Positions 1-11,299 of a stretch of 64,000 nt of DNA are shown piece after piece. Origin of the DNA: Blepharisma stoltei (taxonomy: Eukaryota; Ciliophora; Heterotrichea; Heterotrichida; Blepharismidae); NCBI GenBank assembly GCA_914767885.1, contig CAJZBQ010000015.1, positions 310,001 through 374,000 of the forward strand, read 5' to 3'. Below the pieces are notes generated by a model. That model searched no databases and had not been told where the DNA came from. It saw only the letters and a list, made by a program, of their open reading frames with translations. Position numbers and translations under genes: made by a program. Each line of letters starts with the position of its first letter. Position 1 is the stretch's first letter.

Positions 1-113
1 CTCACAGAGCTCCTCTCATCACGTACAGTACTCGTCTTCAATTGTATCACGATGCAACCCGAACTTATCATATGCACTATTTTTCTTTTATAAATTATTC
101 AATTTTCATTTAG
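1..113 (+). pseudogene. Relic 5' end of a MIR-domain gene copy
   Basis: The first 60 bases align almost base for base with the start of the intact MIR gene at 770, beginning 4 nt after where its ATG would be. Similarity then fades and the frame stops at 111-113. No downstream MIR repeats follow. It is a truncated, decayed duplicate cut by the window edge. Confidence 0.6.
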
Positions 114-769
114 ATTAAAGAAAGAGGAGCAGCTAGCCAATAAAGTTGTATTAAAAAGTATAAAGGACTTGCCTATGCTTAAGGATGATAAAAAGGGCAT
201 TTTTATTAATCTTAAATTTTAATTTTCTTTAAATAGGGTTTTAATTGGTGCAAGTCGATAGTATAATTTTGAAAAAGCGCATTCAATTTTAGAAAATTTA
301 TTCAAAATATCACTTTTGATCGAAATTTAATAGGTTTTTTTTTAAACAAACGCTAAAAAAATTTAGACCAAATTTCTCTGGGTAATGTTGCACTTTCAAG
401 AGTTCACAATCATTTATCATGGAGCAGTTTTAAAACACGTGTTCCATTTATTTCCAATAATGACGGTTTTAAAAACTTTAGATAAATTTATGCAAACATT
501 GCGGAAATATAGCATAAGGATATTTTACAAAAATTTTTATAATTTTGATTCGATTTTTCATTTATTATAAAATACACAAAAAAAATATTTTTTTTTTAAA
601 TTTTGTTTGATTAGAGAAATTGCAAATCAAAGTCTAAATTATTTATCAAATATCTAAGAAATAGCAAAATCTTAGAAAAACAAAGAGAGCAACCTAAAAT
701 GAGAAATAAATTCCATTTTACTATTAAACATATTTTCGCCATTTAAAATAGTGGCTATAATATTTAAAT
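114..769. other. AT-rich spacer and upstream region of the MIR gene
   Basis: No gene recognised. The last 80-100 bases (about 690-769) match the stretch upstream of the relic MIR copy at about 4120-4200, so the duplication carried the promoter-proximal region too. No specific regulatory motif can be named. Confidence 0.4.
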
Positions 770-1330
770 ATGTCTCACGGAACTCCTCCCGTCACATACG
801 GTGCTCGTCTTCAGCTACGTCATGAAAGCACCAATGCTATTCTCCGCTCTGATCCTATCAACTATACAACAGGGAGTGGCCAGCAAGAAGTTACAGCCAA
901 TAGAGTTGAAGATAAGAACTCGTGGTTTATTGTAAAAGGGCCTAATTATTTGGGCGATGGATGGCGCCAGCTTAAAGGGACTCAGGTCATGAATAATAGT
1001 ATTATCAGGCTCGAGCATATAGAGACTGGAAAAAATTTACACTCTTCGCCTGGAGTTCCATCACCATCATCTGGACAACAAGAAGTATCCGCATATGGCA
1101 ACAATGGATATGGAGACGATAATGATGATTGGAGAATCGAAACTGACCACGATGCAGGAACTCCTTGGATTACAACATATCGTACTAGACTAATTCATGT
1201 CAGGTCTGAATGCGCTCTGCATTCTCATGGGGGGCATAATAACCCTAGAGGTCAAGAAGTCACTGGATATCGTGAAAGAGATGAAAATGACATTTGGAGA
1301 GTTTGGAATTACAATGATATCAATCCTTAA
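770..1330 (+). CDS. MIR-domain (SDF2-like) protein
   Basis: An intact 186-residue frame starting at ATG. It carries up to three MIR-type beta-trefoil repeats. The first has the pattern LRSDPI..GSGQQEVTA and the second HSSPG..SGQQEVSAY, both close to the SDF2/PMT signature with GSGQQ; the third (ALHSHGG..RGQEVTGY) fits the same pattern. MIR domains occur in SDF2-like ER proteins, protein O-mannosyltransferases and IP3/ryanodine receptors. This one is a stand-alone trefoil without an obvious signal peptide, so a cytosolic role or an unrecognised N-terminus is possible. It is the only intact member of a local family with three relic copies at 1, 4180 and 5448. Family call is strong; function is not known. 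Confidence 0.8.
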   Translation: MSHGTPPVTYGARLQLRHESTNAILRSDPINYTTGSGQQEVTANRVEDKNSWFIVKGPNYLGDGWRQLKGTQVMNNSIIRLEHIETGKNLHSSPGVPSPSSGQQEVSAYGNNGYGDDNDDWRIETDHDAGTPWITTYRTRLIHVRSECALHSHGGHNNPRGQEVTGYRERDENDIWRVWNYNDINP

Positions 1331-1340
1331 GTCATAATCA

Positions 1341-1787
1341 TTAATGGACTAAGCGATAAAAAAATTCGATAAATAGCCTAGATAAACACAAAGGTCCTTT
1401 ATTTGTGACATCCATCCTACAGGTATTCTTTTTCATATTTCCTTGCAGATCTATGAGCACCAGAGAAGGAATTCCTTGCCCTCTGTATCTTTGGATCAAA
1501 GCGGTTCTAATTTCAACTGCTTCATAAGGAATTGCGAGCCATCGCATTTCGTCATAATATTCGTTGAACTGCTCAATAGCACGATCTTCGCTGACGAAAA
1601 CTATTTCAACCTTCCTTTCATCAAAATTGACTGATTCCTAAAACATTGAAAGCTTAGGTGTAAATCCTCTGCATGGTGCACAATAATGCGCAGAGAAGTG
1701 CAAAAGAATATACTTTGCCTTACCCAGTGTTGACGTACTAACGTTCCCGCTTTTTCCAATCAATACAGATCCTAATAATCTCTCCAT
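1341..1787 (-). pseudogene. Nucleoredoxin/tryparedoxin-like copy 1, one in-frame TAG
   Basis: Read from ATG at 1787 the frame gives [19 protein letters not shown], the thioredoxin-fold active-site region of nucleoredoxins and tryparedoxins. A TAG follows about 52 codons in (around 1639), where the family usually has FY before the next helix. The frame then continues with EIVFVSEDR and the conserved VPY-type and IPSLVLID segments. No GT lies 15-16 nt upstream of the TAG, so it is not explained by a tiny intron. The C-terminus also diverges from copy 2. Either a single-stop pseudogene or an unusual readthrough. Confidence 0.6.
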
Positions 1788-1974
1788 TTATAAAAGCAAG
1801 TTGCATCAAAATAAGTAAGAATTTCTATAGAGATCTTTTTTCTCAAAAGCATAATTTTTTAAAAATTGTTTTTTTTAATCTTATGTCGAAATTTTGATAA
1901 GAATTAGCAACAGAAATTGAAGATGAAAACAACTAGCCAATTAATAAGAAAGAAATAATATACTTAGTCAATTT

Positions 1975-2405
1975 TTAAGAGTTGAGTGCTGCGTCCCAGT
2001 CGGCCAAGCACAGAGGTCCTTTATTAGTAACATCCATTCTGCATGCGTCTTTTTTCACAACTCCTTCATGATTAATCAGCATTAATGAAGGGATTCTCTG
2101 AATCTTTGAGCTAATTCATTCCTTGTTGCAGATTCCGAATAAGGTACAGCAAGCCAAGGCATTTCGTCATAATATTCAGCAAACTGCTCAGGGGTACGGT
2201 CTCCGCTGACATACACAATTTCGACTTGCTTGTGCGCTGAATTGACAGAATCGTAAAAAAGCCGAGCTTCGGAGTGAAGCCTCTACATGGTGGACACCAA
2301 TGTGCAGAAAAATAAAGTAGCAAATATTTTGCTCTCTAAGGCAGGAGATCGGCTGGTTGCCATTTTTTCCCAAGAGGACAGGTCCTAAAATCGCTTCTAT
2401 TATTT
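1975..2405 (-). pseudogene. Nucleoredoxin-like copy 2 with several frameshifts
   Basis: Tandem copy of the gene at 1341. The canonical active site is present ([16 protein letters not shown]), followed in another frame by EIVYVSGDR and [12 protein letters not shown], and then by IPSLMLINHEGVV and RMDVTNKGPLCLADWD in a third. At least three frame changes are needed: a 2-nt duplication before AKYLLLYF, one base missing in a T run after KLGF, and a deletion after RF. The family is redox-active dithiol proteins, but this copy cannot make an intact one. Confidence 0.7.
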
Positions 2406-2415
2406 TATTATTTAA

Positions 2416-3072
2416 TTATACCTTAACAGTAAGGATGGTGAGTTTTTGATTCGGAGCTCCGAGCTGAATTATTGGGAAAAGTGGCCCTGAGTCAGTTTCA
2501 TGCTGGTAAATTTTTCGCGTGTTTTTGAAAAAGTTGATTTGACTTTGTGAAGGGTCATATTCAATTTTGACAAGGTCGTCCTAATTAATTTTCCATTGTT
2601 CAGCGTTATATGAAAATGTACCATATTGAGAATGTGTAAACCCTGTGCCTTCATAAGTCCAAACGTTTAAGTTGCAAGAGGAATCGAATTTCACATTTGG
2701 AAGAGTTTTTTTATCAGCTAAAATAATGCCGCCAACTATTGTAAATTCAGAATTTTCACCTGCAACTTGAACCTCGATTGAAAGTTTTTTCTGTAAAGGA
2801 GAAATAAAAATTAAAGTAGATCATGATGAATGATTAGAAGGGGTTGAAATAACAGAGCCATTACAAGTTATTGATGCTGGGATTGCGAAATACTTTCTAA
2901 GATCAAGATTTGGAGATGGAGATTGCTGAGTTGAGTCTGGAAGATTTGCAACAGATATGAATTCACAAGGCGGGACAGAGTTTGAAGGCTTGGTCTGAGG
3001 ATTTACTTTTTGGCTGAGATCTGACAATTACAGAACTTGCAGTATTGCTTGAGATTTAGCAGAGCATCCCAT
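2416..3072 (-). pseudogene. SPRY-like protein gene, interrupted by stops
   Basis: The frame from ATG at 3072 begins MGCSAKSQ, an N-myristoylation/palmitoylation-type start. It then meets a TAA (possibly removable as an 18-nt GT..AG segment), reads through one TGA as Trp, and gives a segment with FSYNAEQWKIN..DDLVKIEY and INFFKN, like the end of a SPRY/B30.2 domain. A TAG lies between KIN and DDL with no GT upstream to make it an intron. Probably a decaying gene; SPRY assignment rests on the C-terminal half. Confidence 0.45.
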
Positions 3073-3217
3073 AATTCTTAAATTTATTAGTCAAGCTGTA
3101 TATGATATAAACTAGAAAAAATTATTTGCCTAATTAAATCACAGATTAATAAGATTCTTTCCTTTACCAATTTACCAAAAAATTGATAATTGAAATAAAA
3201 TTTAATTTGTAAAAATC

Positions 3218-3682
3218 TATCTTATTTTCAATATCAATGGTTGCAATCGATTAAATATAAGAGGTGAAGATAAATGTTTTATATTCTTTTGGTTGGATAT
3301 GGTTCATATAATTGTACCATCAATATGAGATCTTCCATAAATATTACTATCATGAATTGAAAAGGTTACCAAGTTATCCCAGACAAAAATGAACTTTGAC
3401 ATCTTTCATAAGATATTTTTTTTCTTGATATAGTTCGTAAGATCCGCTTATTTCGGTAGAATTATATATAGAAATTCTTCCGTTATCGTGGCCGGATGCA
3501 ATTATTTCACCATTAGAATTTCATGATAATGAATTGATAGGGGTGAACAAAAATTTTTTCGTTCACACACGGAGGGGGGAAGTAAGTAAATGAAGGGATT
3601 TTTGGAAATTTTCTGTTTTAGTATGTACCAAACTTATAGTCTGATTCTCAAAAAAATTATATTTGAAGAACCAAAATAAAGC
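3218..3682 (-). pseudogene. WD40-repeat gene fragment
   Basis: On the minus strand, INSLSWNSNGEIIASGHDNG and, in another frame, FSIHDSNIYGRSHIDGTIIW are two consecutive WD40 repeats with the usual G-H-D and DGTIIW spacing. TGA is read as Trp in both. A frame change separates the repeats, no ATG start is found and a stop ends the fragment at 3218. A 45-bp palindromic insert at 3538-3582 also cuts it, and removing that insert rejoins the frame. Confidence 0.6.
3538..3582. mobile_element. Minimal palindromic TA-bounded insert (family I)
   Basis: Only the terminal hairpin of the family I element is present: GGGGTGAACAAAAA, then an inverted copy ending CACACGGAGGGGGGAAG, between TAs at 3538 and 3583. 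Removing it joins the WD40 frame as HLLINSLSW. It looks like an internally deleted MITE-type IES. Confidence 0.6.
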
Positions 3683-4179
3683 TTAAATTCTTAAAGTTTA
3701 AGAAATAATCATTAATTGAAATTTTTTAAGAGAGAGCTTTTTGTGCGAATAATATCTAGAGCAGCTAATTAAAAATTTTAAATTATTTTAATTTATATGT
3801 GTATAGATTTTAACTCAAAGCTGATAGCATAGAGGAGTAATTTATTAATCTTTAAAAATTTTTGATTTCGTCAATAGGGTGCTAGCACGTGCTCGATTTA
3901 TTTTTAATGATTCCGATTTTTAAAAATGTTTAAGTTTTCTGCTACAAAAATTAAAGAATTTTCAATTGTTTTATATTTAAGGAATTTTTTGTACTAAAAA
4001 ATTATTTTATTGATTTTTCTTTGGGATCAAAAATTTGCAAAACTAATCTATTTATTCCTGATATTTCAAGAAGGTAAAATCCAAAAAACATAGATAAAGA
4101 GATTCAAAATGAGCTTTTGAGAAATAAATCCTTTTTATCATTAAAATATATTTTATTACTTAAAATCATGGCTATGGTG
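3683..4179. other. AT-rich spacer before a MIR relic
   Basis: No gene recognised. The end of this stretch resembles the upstream region of the intact MIR gene, with shared blocks such as GAGAAATAAATCC and ATGGCTAT, showing that the duplicated unit included non-coding sequence. Confidence 0.35.
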
Positions 4180-4330
4180 TAATATTAAATATTTCAACTG
4201 AGCTCCTCCTATTGCTTATTTAGCTATCACAATGCAGTTTGCAGTAATCTCTGCTCTGATTCGTCTGATTTAGTAATGAGGTTAGGGATCAAGAAGCTAC
4301 ATCTAAATGAAAATCTAATTTTTATTAATG
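4180..4330 (+). pseudogene. Second relic of the MIR gene 5' end
   Basis: Degenerate match to the first 150 bases of the gene at 770: CTGAGCTCCTCCTATTGC, then ATCTCTGCTCTGATTC and GGGATCAAGAAGCTACATC correspond to its start, LRSDPI and GQQEVTA parts. The ATG is lost and the frame is broken. Confidence 0.55.
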
Positions 4331-4411
4331 GCTTACTCACTTTATGGTGATTCATAGTTTCAAATTAAAAGCAATGAGTCCATAATAAAATTTATGTCAG
4401 ATTTAAGCACT

Positions 4412-4983
4412 TACTCCCCCCCCCGATCCTTGATCGAACGATTGACTGTAAAAATTCCTAAAAATTGGGAAAATTAAACCCCCATCTTTGATCGAACGAT
4501 TTTCATATCATGCAAAATTTTATATATAAAAATATATTAGTTATCAAAAGCTTGGGAAGATGTACCTAATGAAGTTGCTTTCAGAGACTTTGAGACGACA
4601 GAAAGCTTCGGAATCAACCATTCAAAGTGATTTAGTCATCAATCAGGGCTTAAAACTCAATAATCTAATAAAATAGAGATTATTTAAAATTTTAAAAAAA
4701 AAAATTTAATTTAATAAGAAACAAATTAAAATTTATACAGTTTAAAGGGGTAACTAATAAATCAAAATATTAAAAATTGGTATTTTTATGAGATTAATTT
4801 AATTTTTTGCTGTAAAAAATAATTATTAAATACTCTTAACCCTCTTATTTAAAAGTAAAAATAAAATATATATATATATATATATTTTATTTTATATATA
4901 AAAATTTTTCCAAAAACAATTTTTTTTAACCCCCATCCTTGATCGATAAAAGGCGAGTCGTTCGATCAAGGATGGGGGGGAGT
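4412..4983. mobile_element. Family II MITE/IES, full length
   Basis: A 572-bp AT-rich element flanked by TTA on both sides. The left end has two direct copies of a CCATCCTTGATCGAACGAT-type motif; the right end has the same motif as an inverted pair around a short loop, ending in a G tract and GAG. The interior contains a (TA)n run near 4866-4886. Copies recur at 37259 and 55665 inside genes. Confidence 0.75.
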
Positions 4984-5447
4984 TAGAGACTTAAAAGCCT
5001 TCAATCATTACCGAAATGTCATTGCCATCATCTAACAACAAAAAAGAAGATGGACGTAATAGGTATAGAGGTTAATCTAGAAACCAATAATTATTATTAT
5101 TGAGTTCAAGAAAAATGAGATTATTTAAAAATGCTTTTATTTAGGCAAGCATTAAGTGTTTAACTAACAATTTAGTTGCACATTTACAAAATTATAGGGA
5201 GAGAATTTTAGAAATTGCCCTGTGTAAGCTCAGTTATAGTCTAAAATTCTAAACTATCACAAACTTTTTTCATTCATATAAATTTAGTATATAATTAAAA
5301 TAAGTGCAAAAAAGAGAAATCTAGGAAGGCTTAATTTTAATTGTTTTTTTATTTCTAGGTCCTTATCATATAAACAGTAGTTTTTATCAGAGTGAATATT
5401 AAGAATTTGGAATAATTGTAACTATAAAAATTAATGGTGTTTATAAT

Positions 5448-5560
5448 ATGAATCCCAATCCAAACAACCTTCCTATTGTTTATCGTCAAGCGGATCCATA
5501 TTAATACAAGCTGTGCACTTCATTCTGATCCTATTCCCTGTATAATTACTCAAAATAAAA
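5448..5560 (+). pseudogene. Third relic of the MIR gene
   Basis: A short ATG frame at about 5448 followed by CACTTCATTCTGATCCTATT, matching the HSDPI part of the MIR gene, with TAA stops between the pieces. A heavily decayed fragment. Confidence 0.4.
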
Positions 5561-5652
5561 TAAATGTTTATATTTCAATATATAGAGCATTATATTAAAA
5601 ATTATAATAAGATCATAAAATAAATGAAAATATAAAGCTCTCACATTATTTA

Positions 5653-8600
5653 TTATTGCCCCCTTTCTCTATCTGTCAAAAAGATTGATCCCAGCAGAGA
5701 TGTAAACCAGCCTTCGGACTCTTGAGGAACTTGCGGAGTTTGCTGCTTTTCTGCTTGATGTTTTATTGCCTCAACAGTGTCTGTCACTAACTTTTGCATT
5801 TGTGCTGGCTCTTGAACTGGAATCAGTGCATCTTCGTGCGGCATTTTATTTAATTTTTGCTCATTAATAATTATCTCTGAAAATAGCTGCTTTTCTTCGC
5901 TCTCGTTCTTTTTTTCTGGGTTTTTATTTTCTTCTATGAGATTTTCATAATACAGCTTTTGCTTTTCAAAGTCAGCTTTTAGCTCTTCTATCATTTTTTC
6001 ATAGTTCAGCTTTTGTTTTTCAAGATTTGCAGTAGCATCTTGCTGCTCTTTCCATCTGCGCTCATATAAGTCTTCAATGTCTTTATTCATAGATTTTATT
6101 TCTTCAGATAGCTCTTCATTTTTTCTTTTATAATCTTCCAACTCAGTGTTTGTATTACTTTTGGCTTTTAGCAATCTAACCTCTTTTTCATGTCCTGCAT
6201 TTATTTCATTAATAGACTTCATTTCTTCTTTTAGGACTTTCAATTCTTGGTCTTTTTTATTCAGCTGATCTTTAAGATTAGATGCTGAACTTTGTAAATA
6301 TGATATAGTTTCACTTTTCTTTGAATCAATCTCCTTTACTTCTTTCAATTCTTTGCTTATTTCAAGATTTTTTCCCTGTAGATCATTTATCTCGTTTTTT
6401 AATAATACTATATCCCCACTTAAATTTTCACCCTGCTCCTCTTTAATTTGTAAAATTTGTTCTTCATATTTTTCTCTTTCTTCACAGAGCTCTAAATCTT
6501 TGTAAGCTACTATTCGATTGAGCTCTTTGATTAAATTGTTTTTTTCAAGTAATGTGTTTTCCAGCTCAGAAAGTTTGTCTTGGTTTAGTTTTAATTCTTC
6601 TTGAGTAATTGTGAGATTTTGTTGTAGCTCATTTCTTTCTTTTGAAGCAGAAATTAAATCTTCTTCGGCTTGTTTGAATTGGCTCTGCAAAATTTCAAGT
6701 TCTTCATCTTTCTTTGAGATCAAGATGTTTTTATCTTCTTCTGCTTTTTCTAGGAGTTCTTGATTTTGGGCACTCCAATTATCTAGTTTGTCACTTAAAT
6801 CTTTTGTTGTTGAAATATATGTCTGTTCTTGTGACCTTAGAAGATTGATTTCTTCGCTATATTTTTCGCATTCACCTGAAATTTGTTTGATTTTGCTGTT
6901 TAGTTCTTGTATTGTTTCGTTGCTTTCTATGATCAAGTCTTTATTAGCCAAAATCTCTTCAGACAGTTTTGAATTTTCGTCTTTAAGGGTTTCCACTTCA
7001 TTTCTTAGTTGCCCATTAGCTCCAATATAGTCATTAATAACTGAATTTAGATCTTCTACTTCGATTTCGTGGCTATCTTTTAATTCTATATTTTCTTTTA
7101 ATAATTCTTCATATTGGCTATCAAGTTCTTGTATTTTTCTATCTTTAGATGAGATGTCTTCGATTAATAATTTATTTTGCTTGTCCAATTCGTCAAGTTT
7201 TATTTCATTTTCTGATAATTTTTCATCCAATTCATTTTTTAAAGATTCCAAACTTTCTATAGCTTGTTTTTTCTCTTCTTCTACTTTTGCAAGTTCTTGA
7301 CGTAAAGAAACTGAGCTTTCAAAGGCTGAATTTTTATCTTCTTCAAGATTTTTCAGTTCTAATTCTAATTTCTGAGTGATCTCTTTAAGCTCTGATATTT
7401 GCTCCAACAGTTTTTTCTCGTTTTTTTCTTTTTCATCAAGTTCCTTTTTAGCTTCATCTAAGAGTTTGGTGAGCTCTAAATTATTTGCTTTTTCTTGTGA
7501 GATTGCTTCTTCTGATTTTTTCAAAATTTCTTCTATATTTACTTTAAGGCTATCAATTTCCAATGCTTGATTTGCAATATTTTCCTTTAACTCATTTATT
7601 TGTAAACTTAACTCAGAATTCTGCGAGATTTCATTAGACAACTTTTCTTCATAATTTTCACGTGTATCTTCTAAAATTTTGCAAAGATCTTCTTTTTCAT
7701 TCTGGACCTTAAAATTAATTTCTTGAGCTTGGTTAATTTTATTCTCCTTTTCAATTATTTCTTTTTCAAGTCTATACCATTGTCTTTTAATAAGTTAAAT
7801 GCTAAACCAATATATTCTAAAAACTATTTATAATAAATTTTATATCTATTTTTTTAGCTATTTCAGCTATTTCTTTCTCTTTTTCCTCAATTATCATATT
7901 TTTTTCATTCAAACTCTCATTAATCTCACTATTTTCATCCCTCAACATATTAATTTTATCTTCTAATTCTTTTTCAATTTCTTTCATTTTTCTATTTTCA
8001 TTCCCTTTTATTTCATTTTCTTTATCTTTTTCTTTTATTTCCTCTTCCAGACTTTGCATTTTCGCAGCATTTTCTTCAGTTTCAAGCTTTAGCTTTTTTT
8101 CAGCTTCTGAAAGTTGGTGCTTTATATTTTGAGCCTCTTTTTTGCTTTCTATGACTAAAGTTTCCAATTTAACCTTCTCAGTTTCAGCTAACTGTAGCTG
8201 AGATTGCAGCTCCCTTATAAAATCTTCATTTTGTTCTGATAACAATTCCATTTTCAACTGATGTATTTCTAATTCCAAATTTCTCCGAAATACTTCGATT
8301 TCTTTTAATTTTTTGGTTGCTTCAAGAAGCTCATCTTCTGCTTGCTGCTGATCAAATATTGCTTTTTTCAGCTCAATATCAGCTTTACTTTTAGACTTGC
8401 TTAAAATGCCTATTTTTATATCATTTTCTTCAACCAAGTTTCTGAGATGCTCAAGCTCGTCTAAATCAACTCTATGCATCTCTTTTATTTGTGTGAGCTG
8501 CGATCTAAATGATGACACAGCTTGCTGAGCCCTTTGCCTTTCTTCAGTAAAATATTGCTCTTTTAGCTCATATTCATGCTTTTGCCTCTCAATTTGTTTA

Positions 8601-10407
8601 GAAAGCAGCCCAACATTTGTGTCTGTCTCATTTAGCTTGACATTTAAATTAGCAATTTCCAAATCTTTGGTAGCAATATTTGATTGAAACTGTAATTTTT
8701 CGTTTTCTAACTGAGCAATTTGCAGCTGAAGCTCATAAGGATCAGAGTCTTCAGACAAAAATACTGGGTCTGACGATTTTAGGCTAGAAATTTCTTTTGT
8801 TAATAAATTTATTGTATCTCTCATATTTTCTAAGTCTTCTTGGAATATTGATTTACTGTCTGCTTCTGTTTGCAGTCTCCAATTCAATTCTTGAATTTTT
8901 AATTCATTTTGTACCCCTAGATCACTTAAAAAAGAAATTTGCTGGTATAATTCTTCATTTATTGCAGAAAGTTCTTCAATTTTTTCACTTGATTTCCAGT
9001 TTAACTCCCATAGCTCCTCTTTAAGCTGATTAATAAGTTTTTCATTTTGTTTTATTTCTTCAGCCTTTGAGTCTTCTTTTAATTCACTTGGTGGACTTTC
9101 TGAGCCGCTATATTCTTTGAAGCCTGCAAGCGTGTTCTCTTCTTGTTTAGTTTCTTCTTTAGCCCCTTCATTTATTTGACTGATTTCCATTTTTTCACTT
9201 AAAGTCTCATAGTTTTCTTCTGGTTTTGGGTCTGACTTAAATCCTTCATCAAAAACTTCAGGCTCTTCATGGTCTGCTGGTTTATAGGTAGATTCATTAA
9301 ATGAGGACTGGCCAATTGTGTCTACATACATTTGCCTTCTTTTTTGAGATCCTGTAGCTGTAGTTATAAATCCTACGGGTGGAGGCTCCAATTCTTCTTG
9401 CTTTTCTTCTTCTTGTCCTTCAATGACCCATTTCTTCTTGGCTTTGTCATAATAAAACCCACCAGTGTTTCCTAATTTCATTTCTGGTGGCTTGTCTTCA
9501 GGCGCTCCTTTTGAAAATACGCCTGCGATTTTTGACATAAAAGATTTCGGCTGCTCAGTTTTTGGGGCTTCTTTTTTGATTGCTCGGGTTGGCTTGTGAA
9601 GCGGATTGGGCTTATTTATTTTAGGTAGATGGAAAGATGCAAAATCTGATATAAATTCATAGTCAGAGTTATTGGTATTTGTGTTTTCAATAATTTTCTG
9701 TCCTCTAAGATATATAAGTGATAACAATTATAAGAGATCTCTACCCGATTCTGTTTAATTTTAAACAGCTTGCTTTTTAAATTGTAATTTCACAAATTAA
9801 ATTAATATTTGATTCCAATTTTTTGCGAATTATGATATTTTAAATTTCGAAAAATAATTTTTTATATTTATATTTAAATTTTTTTAAAAAAAAATTAACC
9901 CCTCTGTGAGCGAACAAAAAATTTTTTTTCGGATACGGAGGGGAGTAAAGATTATATCACAAGCAGTCTGATTTTCGATAGGAAGGCTAGAAATTTGTAA
10001 TTTCATTTCATTTAATTGAAAACTCCTGTCTGTCTTAGTCTGATTTTCGATATTTTGAACTTCTTTTATAGTGTCTGAAGGATGTTTTAGCATATTTTGG
10101 TTAGTTGAATGGAAATCTTCAATATTCTTTTGTTTTCAATCAATAATTTGTTGAGGATTTTCTATCTGAGATTGAATAAAAGAATGACTGCCGTTATCAC
10201 TTAAATGCAAAATCTCAACTGGTTCTGTGGCTGCTTCAAAGATTTTGTGCGCTTGCAATTTTATATTGTAATTTTCACTTTGACTTGCAAGATTTTCCAT
10301 ATTGTTTAGCTTATTTGTTTCACAAATATCTTGACCACCTTGATTTGATTTTGTCAATATACTTTCAGAAGCCATTAAGATTGATTTTAGTGAAAGGGAC
10401 TTCATAA
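5653..10407 (-). CDS. Giant coiled-coil protein with a Sec16-like FYYD motif
   Basis: Start chosen at ATG 10407; the frame reads through a TGA as Trp near 10134. An IES at 9706-9945 separates the first 150 residues from the rest, and its removal joins CDIIF to RGQKII. Around residue 235 the protein has LGNTGGFYYDKAKKKWV, resembling the FYYD..KRWV motif of Sec16-type proteins. About 1,200 residues of nearly continuous heptad-rich, Glu/Lys/Leu-rich coiled coil follow, ending in GWFTSLLGSIFLTDRERGQ. A second short insert near 7756-7859 must be removed to fuse the two long frames: the downstream frame has no ATG of its own and only a TTG at 7641. Likely a structural or golgin/tethering-type protein; function is inferred only from composition. 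Confidence 0.7.
7756..7859. mobile_element. Probable short IES in the coiled-coil gene
   Basis: An AT-rich stretch with stops separates two coiled-coil frames. Joining the TA at 7756 to the TA at 7847, 7859 or 7869 restores one frame (e.g. KEIAEIIEKENK), giving an insert of 91, 103 or 113 bp. The exact left edge cannot be decided from sequence alone. Confidence 0.5.
9706..9945. mobile_element. Family I MITE-type IES in the coiled-coil gene
   Basis: 240 bp between TTA repeats. The right end has the palindromic CCTCTGTGAGCGAAC..CGGATACGGAGGGGAG hairpin and the interior matches other family I copies (e.g. ATTCTGTTTAATTTTAAAC). The opposite end is truncated relative to full copies. Excision restores the reading frame exactly. 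Confidence 0.85.
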
Positions 10408-10589
10408 TGGAAATATTAAAAATCAAAATGAGAGAAAAGAGAAAAGGGTAAAGAGTGTATTTTTATCAATTTATTTTAATTTTCGATTTTTAAATACCAT
10501 GATTCTGTAATATCAAATAGCACTGCTTATTAAATTAAGGTCTAATCTGTCATATTTGCTGGAATATATAGCCCGAGCCAAAATAAGGC

Positions 10590-11105
10590 TAAGATTATAT
10601 TTTTCAATTCAAATGTTTAGAGATTACCTGACTCACACATACATTAAAATAGCGACCTTTTAACAACCCTTTTGGGGCAACGGTCAGACTTATGGCCACA
10701 GCGGACTCCGAGTAGAGAATCAAGCAAAATATCAGGCAATGTTCATCCGGGTCCCCGATAATGTCCTTTGGATCCAAGGACCCATCGGTATTCGGGTTTC
10801 GGCCAGACCACAGTGGAGCAGTCTCTCCTGTAGCTGGTGAAGGAAGGCACTTCAACACCTGATAGACTCCAAGGAGTTGATTATCGGAGTCAAGCCATTT
10901 CAATCGTCTGTAGTATGGCCGCAGAAATCCATAAGCTGCCAACTCAAGACTGAAGCTGGAGGAGACAGAAGGTACCGGAAGTATAAACCCGTTTTCGGAA
11001 ATAGACCCTCTGGGCTGGAGTCGAAAAGCGGTAGAACCTTCAGTAAGGAGGTCTTTGGTGACTTCATCACCAATATGGCTAACGCCTGATTTTAAATAAC
11101 TAACC
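10590..11105 (+). mobile_element. GC-rich retroposon-like element
   Basis: A block with much higher GC content than its surroundings, ending on the right in an AT-rich tail (TTTAAATAACTAACCTAACC). This form recurs at many sites in the window. It has open frames on both strands but no recognisable protein family. No clear target-site duplication was found here. Confidence 0.5.
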
Positions 11106-11111
11106 TAACCT

Positions 11112-11280
11112 TGACTCCCACCTTTAAATTGAATCAAAAAATTTGATTCCAGTTTAAAGGGGATTGAATTAAAAAATCAAATTTAAAGCATGTTTTTATA
11201 AAAATTATTGATTTAAAGGCAACTTTATTTAAATAGTATTATGTTTGAGCTCTACCCCCACATTTAAAATAGAAATATTA
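11112..11280. mobile_element. Family III element fragment
   Basis: Begins CTCCCACCTTTAAATTG with an inverted partner ending CCAGTTTAAAGG about 35 bp later, the same palindromic end seen in the insert at 18217. Degenerate and intergenic. Confidence 0.45.
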
Positions 11281-11299
11281 ATGTCAGTTAGTTATTAAT

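Noticed and set aside
4400-5000. CRISPR-like array from repeated ATCCTTGATCGAAC motifs
   Set aside because: Only four motif copies per element, in direct and inverted orientation, with no regular spacers; this is the MITE end architecture.
7641-7643. TTG start for a 662-residue coiled-coil gene
   Set aside because: TTG is not a plausible start here; coding similarity continues upstream of it and the next ATG in frame is far downstream. It is better explained as the 3' part of the gene starting at 10407.
10604-10942. 112-residue minus-strand gene
   Set aside because: Located in a GC-rich repeat block with a tail; starts and frames on both strands are equally open and no family is seen.
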